64,000 nt of DNA from Dermacentor variabilis (Eukaryota; Arthropoda; Arachnida; Ixodida; Ixodidae): positions 243,776,584-243,840,583 of the forward strand of contig NC_134570.1 in assembly GCF_050947875.1 (NCBI RefSeq), read 5' to 3'. A model generated the notes under the pieces. The model was given only the letters and a program-made list of their open reading frames with translations. It did not search any database and was not told the DNA's origin. Made by a program: the position numbers and the translations under genes. Every line of letters begins with the position of its first letter. Position 1 is the first letter of the stretch. Of the stretch, positions 51,620 to 61,881 are shown piece after piece.

Positions 51620-51800
51620 ATGTAGAGCGTTTTGCCGTCTTCGAAATGCCACGGCTAGGGGCCTCGCTGTGACATTTAGGAGGCAGTTCACATTTTTCGT
51701 TCACACAGGTAAAATGTGTTCCTTGTTGTGGTGCAGTGAGTTTTGTGCCGTGTTCCTTGTTGGACGTTGTTTGAGTGACTGCCTCTGTTTTGGTGCCCAA

Positions 51801-51955
51801 GACTGGTGCGCGTGCATGTGAACTTGGGCGGGGACGGATTGAATTTGTTGTGGACTTAAGTGCGTGCTTTGTGTGCGACTGGTGCGCGTGTGTGAACGTG
51901 GGGGGGAACGAACTGAAATTGCCTTTGGACTTAAGTGCGCGTCTTGTGTGCGCGT
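51801..51955. repeat. 76-bp tandem duplication in the 3' UTR of element D
   Basis: GACTGGTGCGCGTG begins at 51801 and 51877. Each copy also has GGACTTAAGTGCG. Confidence 0.75.
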
Positions 51956-52018
51956 TTCACTGTATGCTTACTTTGTTTCCAGGGGGGGATGATGTAGTAT
52001 AGTGTCGCCCCTGTCAGA

Positions 52019-53590
52019 CAACAAATGCTGTACTCGTCGGTGGCATTTTGCGGCAGCGAAAGGACATGAGGCAGCGCACAATTTAGTGTGCGTCTACTTT
52101 TTCGCCCTCCAGATAAGACAGCTAAGGAATCAGGCCGTGGACCACTGTGGCCTGCGACTGGGTTAAATTTCGCAACTAGCTACCGTGGTTGCCTTGGCGG
52201 GAGGCATGTGCCTCCGCTCAACGCTTTTCCGTCTGCGACTGGAGTCAATTAGGACTACAAAAACCGTAGTCGTCGCTGGAAGCGGTCATTTGGCGGTGTA
52301 AACAAGACAGGGGGGAGCGAAATATAGAACGTGCAACTAATTTTTCTCCCTCCAGATGAGCCCAGAACGGAATCCAGCCGTGGACTACTGTGGCCTGTCA
52401 ATGCGTTGAACTTCGAAACGTGCTACCGTGTTGGGGGCATGTGTTCACGCTCAACGCTTCTCCGTCTGCACCGGGAGCCAATTGGGACTACAAAAGCCGT
52501 AGTAGTCGGTGGAAGCGAACATTATGCAGAAGCGAGAGGACATGACGAAGCGCAGAATTCTGGGTGAGTCTGCTTTTACTCCCTCCCGAAAAGCCCGGAA
52601 CGGAATCCAGCCATGGACCACTGTGGCCTGCGAATATGTTGAACTGCGCAATGTGCTACCGTGTTGCCTTGGCTGGGGGCGTGTCTCCGCTCAACGCTTC
52701 TCCGTGTGGGCCGGGAGCCATTTGAGACTACAAAAGCCGTAGTCGTCGGTGGAAGCAGTGATATTGTGGCAGCGAGAAGACATAGGGAGCGCATATTTGG
52801 GCGTGCGTTTATTTTTCGCCCTCCAGATAAGCGCGGATCAAAATCCAGCCGTGGATTACTGTGGCCTGCGACTGCGTTGCATTTCGCAACGAGCTACCGT
52901 GGTTGCCTTAGCGGGGGACGTGTGCCTCCACTCAATGCTTCTCATTCTTAGCCGAGAGCCAAATAGGACTACAAAAGCCATAGTCATCGGTGGAAGTGGT
53001 AATTTTGCGGCACCGAAACGACACGAGCGAGTGCATAATTGAGCGTGCGCCTACTTTTCCCCCCTCAAGATAAGCCCGGAACGGAATGCTGCCGTTGACC
53101 AATGTGCCCTGCAAATGCCTTGAACTTCGCAACGTGCTACCGTGTTGCCTTGGCGGGAGGCATGTGTGTACGCTTACCGCTTCTCCGTCTGCGCCGGGTG
53201 CCAATTGTGAATACAAAAGCTGTTGTCGTCGCTGGAAGCGGATATTATGCGGCAGCGAGAGGACACGAGGGAGCGCAGAATTGAGCGTGCGTCTACTTTT
53301 TCGCCCTCAAGATAAGCCCGGAACGGAATGCTGCCGTGGACCGCTCTGGCCTGCGACTGCATTGAATTTCTCAATGTGCTACCGTAGTTGCCTCCTCGGG
53401 GGGCGTCTTCCTCCGCTCAACGCTTCTCCGTCTTAGCCGAGAGCCAATTGGGACTACAAAAGCTGTAGTCGTCGGTGGAAGTGGTCACTTTGCGGGAGCG
53501 AGACGAAATGAGGGAGCGAAGAATTGAGCATGCATCTACTTTTTCGCCCTCCAGATAAGCCCAGAACGGAATCCAGCCTTGGACCACTGT
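52019..53590 (-). repeat. Satellite array in reverse orientation, about 6.5 units
   Basis: Continues the array of 45081-46556 after element D, but with a phase jump: the left flank stops at GCATCT and the right flank resumes at ACAAATGCTGTACTCGTCGG, about 170 bp away in the unit. Both unit types occur, with GCAAATGC/GTCAATGC-type units near 52395 and 53110. It ends at CCACTGT, where a LINE tail starts. Confidence 0.9.
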
Positions 53591-54613
53591 TGTTTGTTTG
53601 TTTATATATAGTGTCATTCCAAGGATGGACCATTACAGGAGTCGATAGAAATACAACAAAAAATATACAAAATATCGGTACATGTAGAACAAAGAAAAAT
53701 ACAATAGCATTATCTGTAAAAAGTGACATGCAGTGACCAAAGACAAAACACTCGCAATATGCGCATCAGAAACAAATGCTATACTGCAGTCATATCCGGA
53801 AAAATGAGATTCTCCAAACCAGCAGTAAAAGCACTGACAGAGGAACATGTGTCAAGTAGATTCGGCAATTCATTCCATTCTCTGATCGCCCTAGGTAAGA
53901 AACTCTACTTGAATATATCATTCCGTGTAACTGGCGGGTGTATGCATAAACTGTGCTTGTGTCTGGAGCGTTGATCTGGTGAAATTGCGCAGAAATCAGT
54001 GACATTAAGTTTAACCTGGTTATGAATAATTAGGTATAAAAATCTCAGTCGGTCAAACTTAGTCCTTAGTTCTAAAGCGGAGAGGTTTGCACGTATGCAT
54101 AGTTTAGTAGGTGAGTGCACACGCTGATACTTATTAAATATAAATCTGGAGGCGAGTCGTTGAACTCTGTCCAATTTAGGACGGTTGGTTACTGTGTGTG
54201 GATCCCATACAATGTTAGCGTATTCTATAATTGACCTTACTAATACCTTATATGCCAAGCTTTTCATTTCAGGTGTTGCGCTGTAGAGCCTGATTGATAT
54301 GCGCATTCCATCTCAAATCTTGAGTAAATATTAGTCTTAGATATTTATATTCTGTTACACTTTAGTTCAATGTACACCTTTTAGTTCCTGTGGACCTATG
54401 CTGTATTTGTACCGCAAAGTCACCTTGTTTCTTGTGATAGTCATACAAACTGATTTTACTGGGTTCAGTGACATTTGCCATTCATTACACCATTTTAATA
54501 TTCTTTGTAAATCGTTGTTAACTTCTAACTGGTCATTTAAAGATTCGATCCTGTTGTAAATGACGCAGTCGTCTGCAAACAACCTTAATGGAACAGTTAT
54601 ATCAGAAGGCAAG
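53591..54613 (-). pseudogene. 3' half of a minus-strand LINE (L2): RT palm end, thumb and tail
   Basis: Minus strand: LPSDITVPLRLFADDCVIY (catalytic FADD at about 54570), CNEWQMSLNPVKSVCMTITR, SIIEYANIVWDPHT, RVQRLASRFIFNKY, SRHKHSLCIHPPVTRNDIFK. The order fits a Jockey/CR1-type RT without RNase H. A frameshift near 54365 and others break it. The 3' end is an AAACA repeat at 53591-53605, joined to the satellite. The 5' half is at 60169-61626. Confidence 0.8.
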
Positions 54614-55748
54614 ACACTGGCGGCAGCAGCGCCAAGGAACGCGCATTTTTTTAAGACGCTTCTCTGATGATTACAGGCAGCCCGAAGCTTCTGATTGCCA
54701 TTTTCGTCTACATCAACGTGCGTTGGTCGCTGGGAAGCGGAATTTTTTCGTCGTGCATCGCTACCACCAGCGGACACGCCCCCAGTCGGACCAAGCTATA
54801 AAGGACACACTGCAGCCTGCAACTGTAACACTGGCGGCAGCAGCGGAAAGGAACGCGCATTTTTTAAAGACGCTTCTCTGATGATTACAGGCAGCCCGAA
54901 ACTTCTGATTGCCATTTTCGTCTACATCAACGTACGTTGGTCGCTGGGAAGCGGAATTTTTTTGTCGTGCATCGCTACCACCAGCGGACACGCCCCCAGT
55001 CGGACCAAGCTATAAAGGACACACTGCAGCCTGCAACTGTCACACTGGCGGCAGCAGCAGCAAGGAACGCGCATTTTTTAAGACGCTTCTCTGATGATTA
55101 CAGGCAGCCCGGAGCTTCTGATTGCCATTTTCGTCTACATCAACGTGCGTTGGTCGCTGGGAAGCGGAATTTTTTCCTCGTGCATCGCTACCACCAGCGG
55201 ACACGCCCCCAGTCGGACCAAGCTATAAAGGACACACTGCAGCCTGCAACTGTCACACTGGCGGCAGCAGCGGCAAGGAACGCGCATTTTTTTAAGACGC
55301 TTCTCTGATGATTACAGGCAGCCCGGAGCTTCTGATTGCCATTTTCGTCTACATCAACGTGCGTTGGTCGCTGGGAAGCGGAATTTTTTCCTCGTGCATC
55401 GCTACCACCAGCGGACACGCCCCCAGTCGGACCAAGCTATAAAGGACACACTGCAGCCTGCAACTGTCACACTGGCGGCAGCAGCGGCAAGGAACGCGCA
55501 TTTTTTTAAGACGCTTCTCTGATGATTACAGGCAGCCCGGAGCTTCTGATTGCCATTTTCGTCTACATCAACGTGCGTTGGTCGCTGGGAAGCGGAATTT
55601 TTTCCTCGTGCATCGCTACCACCAGCGGACACGCCCCCAGTCGGACCCAGCTATAAAGGACACACTGCAGCCTGCAACTGTCACACTGGCGGCAGCAGTG
55701 GCAAGGAACGCGCATTTTCTTAAGACGCTTCTCTGATGATTACAGGTT
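54614..55748 (+). promoter_or_regulatory. Array of 214-bp promoter monomers of LINE L3
   Basis: ACACTGGCGGCAGCAG recurs at 54614, 54828, 55042, 55255, 55469 and 55683. Each full monomer ends AGCTATAAAGGACACACTGCAG, a TATA box about 30 bp before the head of the next, so every monomer carries a start site. Full monomers continue ...GATTACAGGCAGCC, while the last copy reads GATTACAGGTTAGTTAC and enters the 5' UTR. Neighbouring copies are almost identical. Confidence 0.8.
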
Positions 55749-55827
55749 AGTTACTAATTTGTTTTATTATATTCTCCTGCACATTGTTACTGCTGCTGCT
55801 GCCGGCGCCGTCGCCAAAGGTGCGGTC

Positions 55828-56741
55828 ATGCCATTAGAAAAACATTGTTCGCTGTGTGGTGTGCAATTCAATGAATCAGATTTCAAAATAGATTGTAGTG
55901 GCTGTGGACATACTTATCACACGGGAAAGTGTGCAGAGATTTCTGACGCTACAATTAAAGCTAAGGGGGAGCAGTACCGTAGTGCATGGCGCTGTACAAC
56001 TTGCAGACGTTCAAAGGGTCGTGCCCCGCCACCCGACAAAACTGATGACTCAGATGCGCAGGATGTTCGAACTATGTTGGTATCCATAAACGAAAAACTG
56101 GAATACCTACTGCCCCTAATACAGACGGTTGAAAGTGTTGAAGACACGGTCCAGTTCATGAGTGAACAATACGACGAGCTCTTAACGAGAATAGAAAAGA
56201 ATGAACGTGAAGTAAAGGAACTAAAGCATAGAATAGAAAGGGTTGAGGCCAAAGACAGTGAAATGATGCAGCTGAAAACGGAAGTGGTTGATTTGGAATG
56301 GAGAAGTAGAAAGCTTAACCTTGAATTTCATGGAATTAGGCAGGTGCACAATGAAAACTTGCTTGTTGAAATAAATAAGCTGACTGTGTTAAACAACTTG
56401 CCGCAGCTTCTGGAAAATGATATAGTGGCCACCCATCGCCTGCCTTCAAAGGCAGATAAGGCACCCGGTATAATCTGTCGTTTTGCCAATCAGGCTATCA
56501 GGGATAAATGGTGGCAAAGCAGGAAAAAACTGTCCAGTGAAAATAACAGTTTTTTTTGTCGGAGAACTTAACTAAAAGGACACGTGCCTTGTTCGAAACT
56601 AAGCTCTGGGCCAAAACTAACAACTACAAGTATGTGTGGCACAACAACAACAAAGTTCTCGTGCGGAAAACAGACGGGGCAAACGCGGTAGTCATTTCTA
56701 ATTCTAGCGACCGCGAAAAACTTAGTAAGACAAGCAGCTGA
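55828..56741 (+). pseudogene. ORF1 of LINE L3: PHD finger and coiled coil
   Basis: ATG 55828 (MPLEKHCSLCG) is chosen because earlier codons are not conserved-looking and lie in the UTR. A PHD-type finger follows: CSLC, CSGC, HTYHTGKC, WRCTTC (residues about 7-60). Residues about 85-165 form a coiled coil. The C-terminal part has EFHGIRQVHNENL and IATHRLPSK-like sequence. A T8 run at 56551-56558 contains one extra T; the frame then continues FLSENLTKRTRALFETKLW to TGA 56739. Distant relative of ORF1 at 19975. Confidence 0.8.
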
Positions 56742-56755
56742 ACTGAAACACTGCT

Positions 56756-59263
56756 ATGGCAAATGTACCCAGTACGCCTTATGTATTACCGCACACTTTT
56801 ACTAGTCATTTAGAGCCAACATTTTGCAAGTCTTTCAAATGTTTTCACCTAAACATCCGATCTTTTGCTAACAAGGAAAATGACCTAAAACTTTTCATTG
56901 AACAAACGAAAGAATCATTTGACGTTATAATGCTGACGGAAACATGGTGTACTGATGACGAGAACATTTTCCGGCTTCCATTATATAATACTTTCTATCT
57001 GAATCGACCAACCGGTCGTGGGTGTGGGGTGTGCATTTTAACTAGAAAACCATTACAGTGTGAAATATTGAATGAGTTTTCGATGGTAACTCAGGATTAT
57101 GAGTTATTGACTGTAAAACTTCATAAAACAGTGTTATCTGTTTGTTATCGCACTCCAAGTGGTTCTGTTACACATTTTCTTGAATACTTTGATACTTTTC
57201 TTGCGTTCATTAATGACATGAAATTAGACATAATTTTTGGTGCGGACATCAACATTAACATGATGAAAAATGATCCACTAGAACTCAGGCTTAAAACACT
57301 ATTAAAATGCAATGCATGCTGGAATGCTATAACATTGCCTACCAGAGTGACCACGAATATGTCCTCTCTACTCGACGTATTTATTACAAATATAAATCCG
57401 CATTCAGTTAAAGCTGGCGTATCCGTGTCGGATTTGAGCGACCATATGCCAATATTTCTATGTTGCAAGAGTCATCTACAGAATAAGGAATCACAGTCGA
57501 CTTACCTTATTCAACCAATAACTGAACAACATCTTTTTATGTTTCGTGCCAATATCCTGCAAACAACCTGGAATACTGTATTTGAATCTAAAGATGCAAA
57601 TGATGCTTATGAATCTTTTTTTAGCCTCTTCAAATCAATATACGACGCTTGTTTTCCGTTGAAGTGCGTAAAACAGAAAAATAAAATACGTAAGCCATGG
57701 ATTACCCCTGAGCAATCTGTTCGAATACGCAAGAAGAATGCTTTATATGCTGAATTCATAAACACCAAAGATCTAAAACTTTTCTGCCGTTTTAAGAAAA
57801 TTCGGAATCGTCTAGATAAAGACATAAAAAAGGCCAGGCGCGAGCATTATTTCAATGCCTTTAGTTCTTCGAATTCATCTTCGCATGTTACGTGGAAAAA
57901 CCTGCAATCTCTGCTAAATTACAACGTTCCTGCTGAACAGATGCATAGTTTGAAAATAAATGGTACCGAGGTAAAACAGAAAGCACTTGCAGATGCTTTT
58001 AACAAACATTTTGTTAACATTGGAGCACACTGCGCACCGATCAATGATCTTGAATACATTTCTCAAAATTCTAGTTCGATATTTCTTTATCCAGTACACG
58101 AGGGGGAAATAACTACTACAATTCTCAGCCTAAAAAACAGTAATGCCAGGGATATTGACGGCCTTCAAATTAAACCTATAAAATACGTTGCTGATCTTAT
58201 ATCTCCGTGCATTACTTATGTCTTTAACCTCTGTTTAAACGAAGGTACCTTTCCTCATAGGATGCAGATAGCGCGCGTCGTTGCACTTTTTAAGAAAGGT
58301 GATAAAAACAGTTTGGGAAATTACCGGCCATTATCAATACTTCCTGTGTTTTCAAAGGTTTTCCAAAAAGTTATATTAAGGCGGCTAACTGAATTTGAGC
58401 GAAAACATAATCTGCTAACTGACAGTCAGTATGGTTTCCGTAAGGGGATGGGCACTCAACTCGCTTTGTTAGCAGAAAAAGAACACCTACTACAGCATTT
58501 GGAGGAAGGCAAACTTGTTCTGGGCATCTTCATTGACCTATCAAAGGCATTTGATTACATTAACCACAATCTTCTAATTCGAAAACTTGAACGCTATGGT
58601 TTTCGTGGCAATGTCGCTTCTCTTATACGTTATCTAGAATACTGTCAACAAATAGTTGTCATAAATGACTATCACTCAGATCCACTACGTATCTCCTCAG
58701 GCGTCCCACAGGGTAGCATTCTAGGGCCTTTTTTATTTAATATGTATGTGAATGACATTGTTAAAATTAATGAAAGTGTGAAATTTATTATGTACGCTGA
58801 CGACACGAGCATATTGATAGGCGGTAACGATATTGACGACCTTGTCGACGACGCTAATTTCACGTTAGCGAAATTAGATGAATGGACACGTAAGAATAGC
58901 CTCCTGATAAATGAGAATAAAACGAAAGCTGTAATATTTCGAGCTAAAAACAAACATATATCAATCAGCAAACTTATATCAATAAATGCAACACCTATTG
59001 AGATTACTTCCAGTATGAAAACATTAGGTGTCACTTTTCATGAACATATGTCATGGGATGCTCATGTGGATAACGTAGCAAACAAACTTGCGCAAGTAAT
59101 AGGTTTAACATACAGAATTCGCCATATACTTCCGCCGCAAACTATGATGTTAATCTATAATTCATTGTTTTCCAGCACAATAAACTACTGCCATCTAATA
59201 TGGTCTGACACAACACAGGGAAACTTAAACAGGCTTCCTAGGTTGCAGAAAAAAGTTCCTTAG
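56756..59263 (+). CDS. ORF2 of LINE L3: AP endonuclease and reverse transcriptase (835 aa)
   Basis: ATG 56756 lies 14 bp after the ORF1 stop. Endonuclease motifs: HLNIRSFANKENDL, IMLTETWC, GADININ (usually GDFN), TLLDVFIT-like SSLLDVFIT and VSDLSDHMPIF. RT: NARDIDGLQIK, VVALFKKGDKNSLGNYRPLS, YGFRKGMGTQLAL, GIFIDLSKAFDYINH, SSGVPQGSILGPFLFNMYVN, IMYADDTSILI (catalytic), LGVTFHEHMSW. No RNase H. The last residues QKKVP and stop at 59261 come from a one-base change in an A-run; the true C-terminus reads on in another frame. Confidence 0.88.
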   Translation: MANVPSTPYVLPHTFTSHLEPTFCKSFKCFHLNIRSFANKENDLKLFIEQTKESFDVIMLTETWCTDDENIFRLPLYNTFYLNRPTGRGCGVCILTRKPLQCEILNEFSMVTQDYELLTVKLHKTVLSVCYRTPSGSVTHFLEYFDTFLAFINDMKLDIIFGADININMMKNDPLELRLKTLLKCNACWNAITLPTRVTTNMSSLLDVFITNINPHSVKAGVSVSDLSDHMPIFLCCKSHLQNKESQSTYLIQPITEQHLFMFRANILQTTWNTVFESKDANDAYESFFSLFKSIYDACFPLKCVKQKNKIRKPWITPEQSVRIRKKNALYAEFINTKDLKLFCRFKKIRNRLDKDIKKARREHYFNAFSSSNSSSHVTWKNLQSLLNYNVPAEQMHSLKINGTEVKQKALADAFNKHFVNIGAHCAPINDLEYISQNSSSIFLYPVHEGEITTTILSLKNSNARDIDGLQIKPIKYVADLISPCITYVFNLCLNEGTFPHRMQIARVVALFKKGDKNSLGNYRPLSILPVFSKVFQKVILRRLTEFERKHNLLTDSQYGFRKGMGTQLALLAEKEHLLQHLEEGKLVLGIFIDLSKAFDYINHNLLIRKLERYGFRGNVASLIRYLEYCQQIVVINDYHSDPLRISSGVPQGSILGPFLFNMYVNDIVKINESVKFIMYADDTSILIGGNDIDDLVDDANFTLAKLDEWTRKNSLLINENKTKAVIFRAKNKHISISKLISINATPIEITSSMKTLGVTFHEHMSWDAHVDNVANKLAQVIGLTYRIRHILPPQTMMLIYNSLFSSTINYCHLIWSDTTQGNLNRLPRLQKKVP

Positions 59264-59640
59264 AATTGTTGAGGGCTTGCCCTATCACTCGCACACACAG
59301 CATCTTTTTGACAAGTACAACGTAATCCCAGTTCCCAAATTCTTAGGCAAATCTTAGGCAACATCTTAGGCAAATCAATTAAAAACGAAAAAATATATAA
59401 TAGCTCATATTTACAACGTTTAGCTAACCTACAGGAAAACACTTCTGCCCGCCTGACACGTAACACTATGCCCTGGAAAGTGAGAACTTATAAAACAACG
59501 TATGGTCTAAAGACACTACAGAACAAATTACCCAGGTTGCTTAATAGATTAAATAATGAACACGTTAAACTTGAAGATATAACATTCAAAGAACTTCGAC
59601 AGCATTTTAACAAATTCCAGGCAGTTACTTTCTTTTTTTT
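59264..59640 (+). pseudogene. C-terminus of ORF2 of LINE L3, shifted frame
   Basis: Continues FLRIVEGLPYHSHTQHLFDK and VIPVPKFLGKS, then after a short duplication (CTTAGGCAA three times near 59342-59372) YLQRLANLQENTSARLTRNT and LKTLQNKLPRLLNRL. Typical C-terminal sequence after the thumb of CR1-like RTs. Confidence 0.7.
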
Positions 59641-60096
59641 CTTAACTTTTCGTTTCTGCGAACCAAGTTTTTTCTTTGCTCTGTTATCCCTAACAGTGTA
59701 CATGGCGAGGGAATGGTTTCGTTTTCCCTATTTTAATTCACAATGTGTGCTTTATCTGTTTTTTTTACCGTCATTTTGTATGTATTACTGCTATTTCTTG
59801 CGGATAAGTGAAAGTGCATTTATGTTATTTCTTTTGTGACTACTCCGTCGTTGACTGTTGTTTTAGTGTATGAGTGAGCTTGCAATTTGTATTTCTATTT
59901 TGCCTTATTTTTTTGTGTACGTTGCATTGTGCGCTCGGAATGTATAATTTCAAATGTGACCATGTATTATATGCCTTTTTGTCGTTATGTAACTGCCCCG
60001 TGTATGGGGGGCCTACGGCTCTGTCAAGCTGTCATTCATGACAGCTTTTACTGCAGGTCTCCCGTGTCGTGTACTTTTACGGGACACAAATAAAGA

Positions 60097-60097
<1 letters not shown>

Positions 60098-60168
<71 letters not shown>
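60098..60168. repeat. (ATT)n microsatellite, 3' tail of LINE L3
   Basis: About 23 ATT units after AATAAAGAC. It lies exactly at the join to LINE L2. Confidence 0.95.
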
Positions 60169-60169
<1 letters not shown>

Positions 60170-61626
60170 AATATAAGAAATAAGAGGGGACCCAGGACAC
60201 TGCCTTGGGGTACTCCAGACAAAACTGGTTTGGGCATGGATTTAATTTTATTTATTTCAACATACTGCTCACGAGACCGAAGGTAGGATTTAAGCCACTT
60301 AGTAATGTGTGGATTCCTAAATATTTCATTCGTTTTTAAGAGGAGTTTAGGATGCGATACTTTGTCGAACGCTTTGGCGAAGTCTAAAAAAATTAGGTCG
60401 ACCTGTCCTCGGCAATTTAAAGTTTGTGAAAGATCGTGAACTGTTTGAACAAGCTGCGTTATTGTAGACAACTTCTTGCGAAAACCATGTTGTGCTGGTG
60501 ATAATAACTTGTAAGCTTCCAGGTAATTTGACAGATGTTTGCAAACTATATGCTCAAGTAGTTTGGAGCAGGTACTCGTAAGAGAAATAGGCCTGTAGTT
60601 TCCTAACTCAGATGTGCTCCCACTTTTGTGAACTGGAATTATTTTAGCTTGCTTCCAGGCTGTAGGAAATGTTCCTTGGGTGAGCGAAGATTGAAATAGT
60701 ATGGTAAGATATTTAGCAACCCACGGAGCATATCTATATAGGAACTCATTCGGGATGCCATCAGGGCCGGGGGATTTCTTAATGTTAATGCGCAGAAGAA
60801 GGTGCAGGACTCCTGCCTCGTTGATGAGCAGGTCAGATGCTGAAGGGCGGTCAGAGGCGTCATGAAAGTACGGAAGTGTGCCATTATCATCGGTGAACAC
60901 GGAGGAAAAAAAGGAATTGAAATTTTCTGTACGTTCTTGGTTAATCCTTTCATCCTCGTCGTTGTGTTGTTTTTTAGAAGGGCTCAGATATCTCCAAAAT
61001 TTACTAGGTGCGTTATGTACAAAATTTTTCAGTGTTACATCAAAGAATCTCTCCTTGGATTTCTTGATCAGACGGTTTAGGTCGAGCTTCATGTTATGAA
61101 GCAAAGTCTTGTTTTGGGCGCTAGGATCTCGAGAACAAGCTTTTCGTTTCCTTTTTATCCTCCGTTTGACATGTATTATTTGCCTTGTAATCCATGGGTT
61201 ATTTCATTTACATTTTTTGACGCCTATAGGGATATATCGCATAATGCAATGCTTCGTAACCTAGGAAAAAAGTCCCAGAGATCGTCAGTGCCACCATTGG
61301 ATTCATAAACAGACATAAAGTTATCAAACGACCTTTCAAGGTAATCCAAGACACTAACATCAGCAGCTTGAAAGTTTAGATATTGGATGCTTGAATCCTG
61401 GTGCAAAGGGTACGGTGACATGTTCAAGGACAGAATAACCATTTTGTGGTCAGATAGCCCTTCATCAATAAGACAGTCAATCACTTGTGGTGTCAAAGCA
61501 TTTGAGATTAATATAAGATCAAGTACAGATGGCCTTGTTGCACACACCCTAGTATATTGGTTAACAAGCTGGGTTAAATTGTAGGAATATATTAAATCCA
61601 AAAACAACTCAGAAGATGTAACATAT
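60169..61626 (-). pseudogene. 5' half of minus-strand LINE L2: endonuclease end and RT start
   Basis: Minus strand: FLDLIYSYNLTQLVNQYTRV, SVLDLILIS and GLSDHKMVILS (endonuclease end, 61600-61400), then KSKERFFDVTLKNF, INIKKSPGPDGIPNEF, AKIIPVHKSGSTSELGNYRP, HGFRKKLSTITQLVQ, LIFLDFAKAFDKVSH and GVPQGSVLGPLLFLIF at about 60175. The RT continues on the other side of LINE L3 at 54613. The right end is cut by the LTR of element F at 61627. Confidence 0.85.
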
Positions 61627-61778
61627 TGTTACGTCCAAGCGCGTAAAAGGGACGCGTGGATCAAGAAGAGGAAGAAAGAGGAGAACGAAGACTGTGCAGC
61701 GGCCATTCCTGTTGTTCGTAGCCTGCCGTTCCTGCTCTCGCACGCCTAAATAAACCCCTTTTCCCCGTGCTTGTAACA
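61627..61778 (+). repeat. 5' LTR of element F (152 bp)
   Basis: TGTTACGTCCAAGCGCG...CTTGTAACA with TG...CA ends and a small terminal inverted repeat TGTTAC/GTAACA. AAATAAACCCCTTTT at 61748 is probably the polyadenylation signal and is shared with the LTR of element A. Confidence 0.85.
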
Positions 61779-61781
61779 AAT

Positions 61782-61799
61782 TGGTGGACGGTGCGGGGT
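61782..61799 (+). promoter_or_regulatory. Primer binding site of element F
   Basis: TGGTGGACGGTGCGGGGT begins three bases after the LTR. It resembles the tRNA-Ala-type site of element C (TGGTGGAGGTGCTGGG) with an indel. Confidence 0.45.
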
Positions 61800-61881
61800 A
61801 CACCTCGTAACCACGGAGCCTACGCTGCTACAACTTCGCCGAAGCCGTCGACTTGCCGGACTTCCGCCACCATCACCTGAC

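Larger units (their letters stand above)
46557..52018 (+). mobile_element. LTR retrotransposon D, with damaged ORFs and truncated 3' LTR
   Basis: 5' LTR 46557-46850, Gag from 47087, protease, RT, RNase H, integrase, 3' UTR, polypurine tract at 51982, and the first about 25 bp of the 3' LTR (TGTAGTATAGTGTCGCCCCT at 51994), after which satellite DNA follows directly. It has a K02A2.6-like Ty3 pol, distinct from elements A, B, C and F. One frameshift in Gag from a palindromic insertion and at least five stops in pol. Confidence 0.88.
54614..60168 (+). mobile_element. CR1-like LINE (L3), nearly complete
   Basis: Five full promoter monomers, 5' UTR, ORF1 (55828-56741, one frameshift), ORF2 (56756 to about 59640, one frameshift), 3' UTR and an ATT tail (60098-60168). 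It is inserted in the opposite direction into LINE L2, whose RT resumes on both sides with about two codons lost. The few defects suggest a young copy. Confidence 0.9.

Noticed and set aside
60013..60286. Long poly-isoleucine stretch in an apparent RT protein and on the other strand
   Set aside because: It is the (ATT)n tail of LINE L3 read in frame at its junction with LINE L2.
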